Source of the DNA: Chitinophagaceae bacterium
GTDB lineage: Bacteria; Bacteroidota; Bacteroidia; Chitinophagales; Chitinophagaceae
Assembly (NCBI GenBank): GCA_025924755.1
Contig: JAICHT010000223.1
Location: 1-6,021, forward strand
Direction: 5' to 3'
Length of the DNA: 6,021 nucleotides
Part shown: positions 5,807 to 6,021 of the stretch, piece by piece
Position numbering within the stretch: position 1 is the stretch's first letter
Layout: every line of letters begins with the position of its first letter
Program-made: the position numbers and the translations under genes
The notes under the pieces: generated by a model
Told to the model about the DNA's origin: nothing
Seen by the model: only the letters and a program-made list of their open reading frames with translations
The model's database searches: none

Positions 5807-6021
5807 TTATTTTTTAATAGTAACCGGCGTGCCGATAGGAATATAGCTGTACAGTTCCTCTACATCTTCCCGCTTAAGCGATATGCAGCCATCTGTCCAG
5901 TTTTTAAAGCGGTCAATAATAAAATCGTCGTGCGGCCAGGTGCCATGTATGCCTACGCCGCCACCCAATTTAGCATTTGCCGGAATAATTCCTTGCTGCT
6001 TGCGCATATTAAATTTCTGAA
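5807..6021 (-). CDS. L,D-transpeptidase (YkuD domain), C-terminal part, cut by window edge
   Basis: This is the C-terminal end of a YkuD-fold enzyme, the family that makes 3-3 peptidoglycan cross-links or attaches lipoproteins through a catalytic cysteine. The active-site signature is intact: GIHGTWPHDDF with its His codon at 5945-5947, then NWTDGCISL with the nucleophilic Cys codon at 5885-5887. TDGC replaces the commoner SHGC. TPVTIKK ends the protein, with TAA at 5807-5809. An ATG at 6005-6007 is probably internal: the frame stays open to the edge, upstream residues read QKFN, and a start there would remove most of the catalytic domain. The true start and any signal peptide lie beyond the window. 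It runs in the same direction as the galactanase 186 bp downstream, too far apart to assume an operon. Confidence 0.88.
   Translation of the reverse strand, partial: QKFNMRKQQGIIPANAKLGGGVGIHGTWPHDDFIIDRFKNWTDGCISLKREDVEELYSYIPIGTPVTIKK

Noticed and set aside
6005..6007. ATG as the true start of the L,D-transpeptidase
   Set aside because: The frame stays open upstream to the window edge, and 66 residues could not form a YkuD domain, so this Met is internal.

Overview
The window looks like ordinary chromosomal DNA from a member of the Bacteroidota, probably a soil or freshwater Chitinophagaceae-like bacterium. This rests on an AT-leaning composition, the lack of Shine-Dalgarno sequences before the genes, a TAnnTTTG-type -7 promoter element, and the gene set: a GH3-fold ligase, a GH53 galactanase lipoprotein and a YkuD enzyme with a TDGC active site. 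The family-level placement is inference.

Layout, left to right. Positions 1-41 may hold the last codons of a rightward gene. Two adjacent hairpins (27-75 and 84-117) follow, between that end and a leftward FAD-dependent oxidoreductase of the phytoene-desaturase/PYROXD2 type (146-1600). A divergent intergenic region (1601-1734) separates it from a rightward 209-residue putative zinc metallopeptidase (1735-2364), which appears to have a very short or absent leader. A gene-free stretch (2365-2713) lies between the convergent peptidase and the leftward GH3 gene. It carries a degenerate relative of the first hairpin and a 10-bp perfect inverted repeat that may terminate GH3. The GH3-family acyl-adenylate ligase occupies 2714-4237. 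A second gene-free stretch (4238-4573) has three inverted repeats or palindromes. A leftward GH53 arabinogalactan endo-beta-1,4-galactanase lipoprotein follows (4574-5620). The right edge holds the C-terminal part of a leftward L,D-transpeptidase (5807-6021, cut by the window).

The genes do not form an obvious operon or pathway: spacings are over 100 bp and the functions are unrelated (redox, proteolysis, acyl activation, pectin side-chain degradation, cell-wall cross-linking). No SusC/SusD pair accompanies the galactanase here, and no carotenoid synthase accompanies the desaturase-like gene. I found no CRISPR array, RNA gene, transposase or toxin-antitoxin pair, and no convincing new multi-gene system. 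The items most worth a second look are the intergenic hairpins, the bacterial GH3 enzyme with unknown substrate, and the metallopeptidase with its near-leaderless start.
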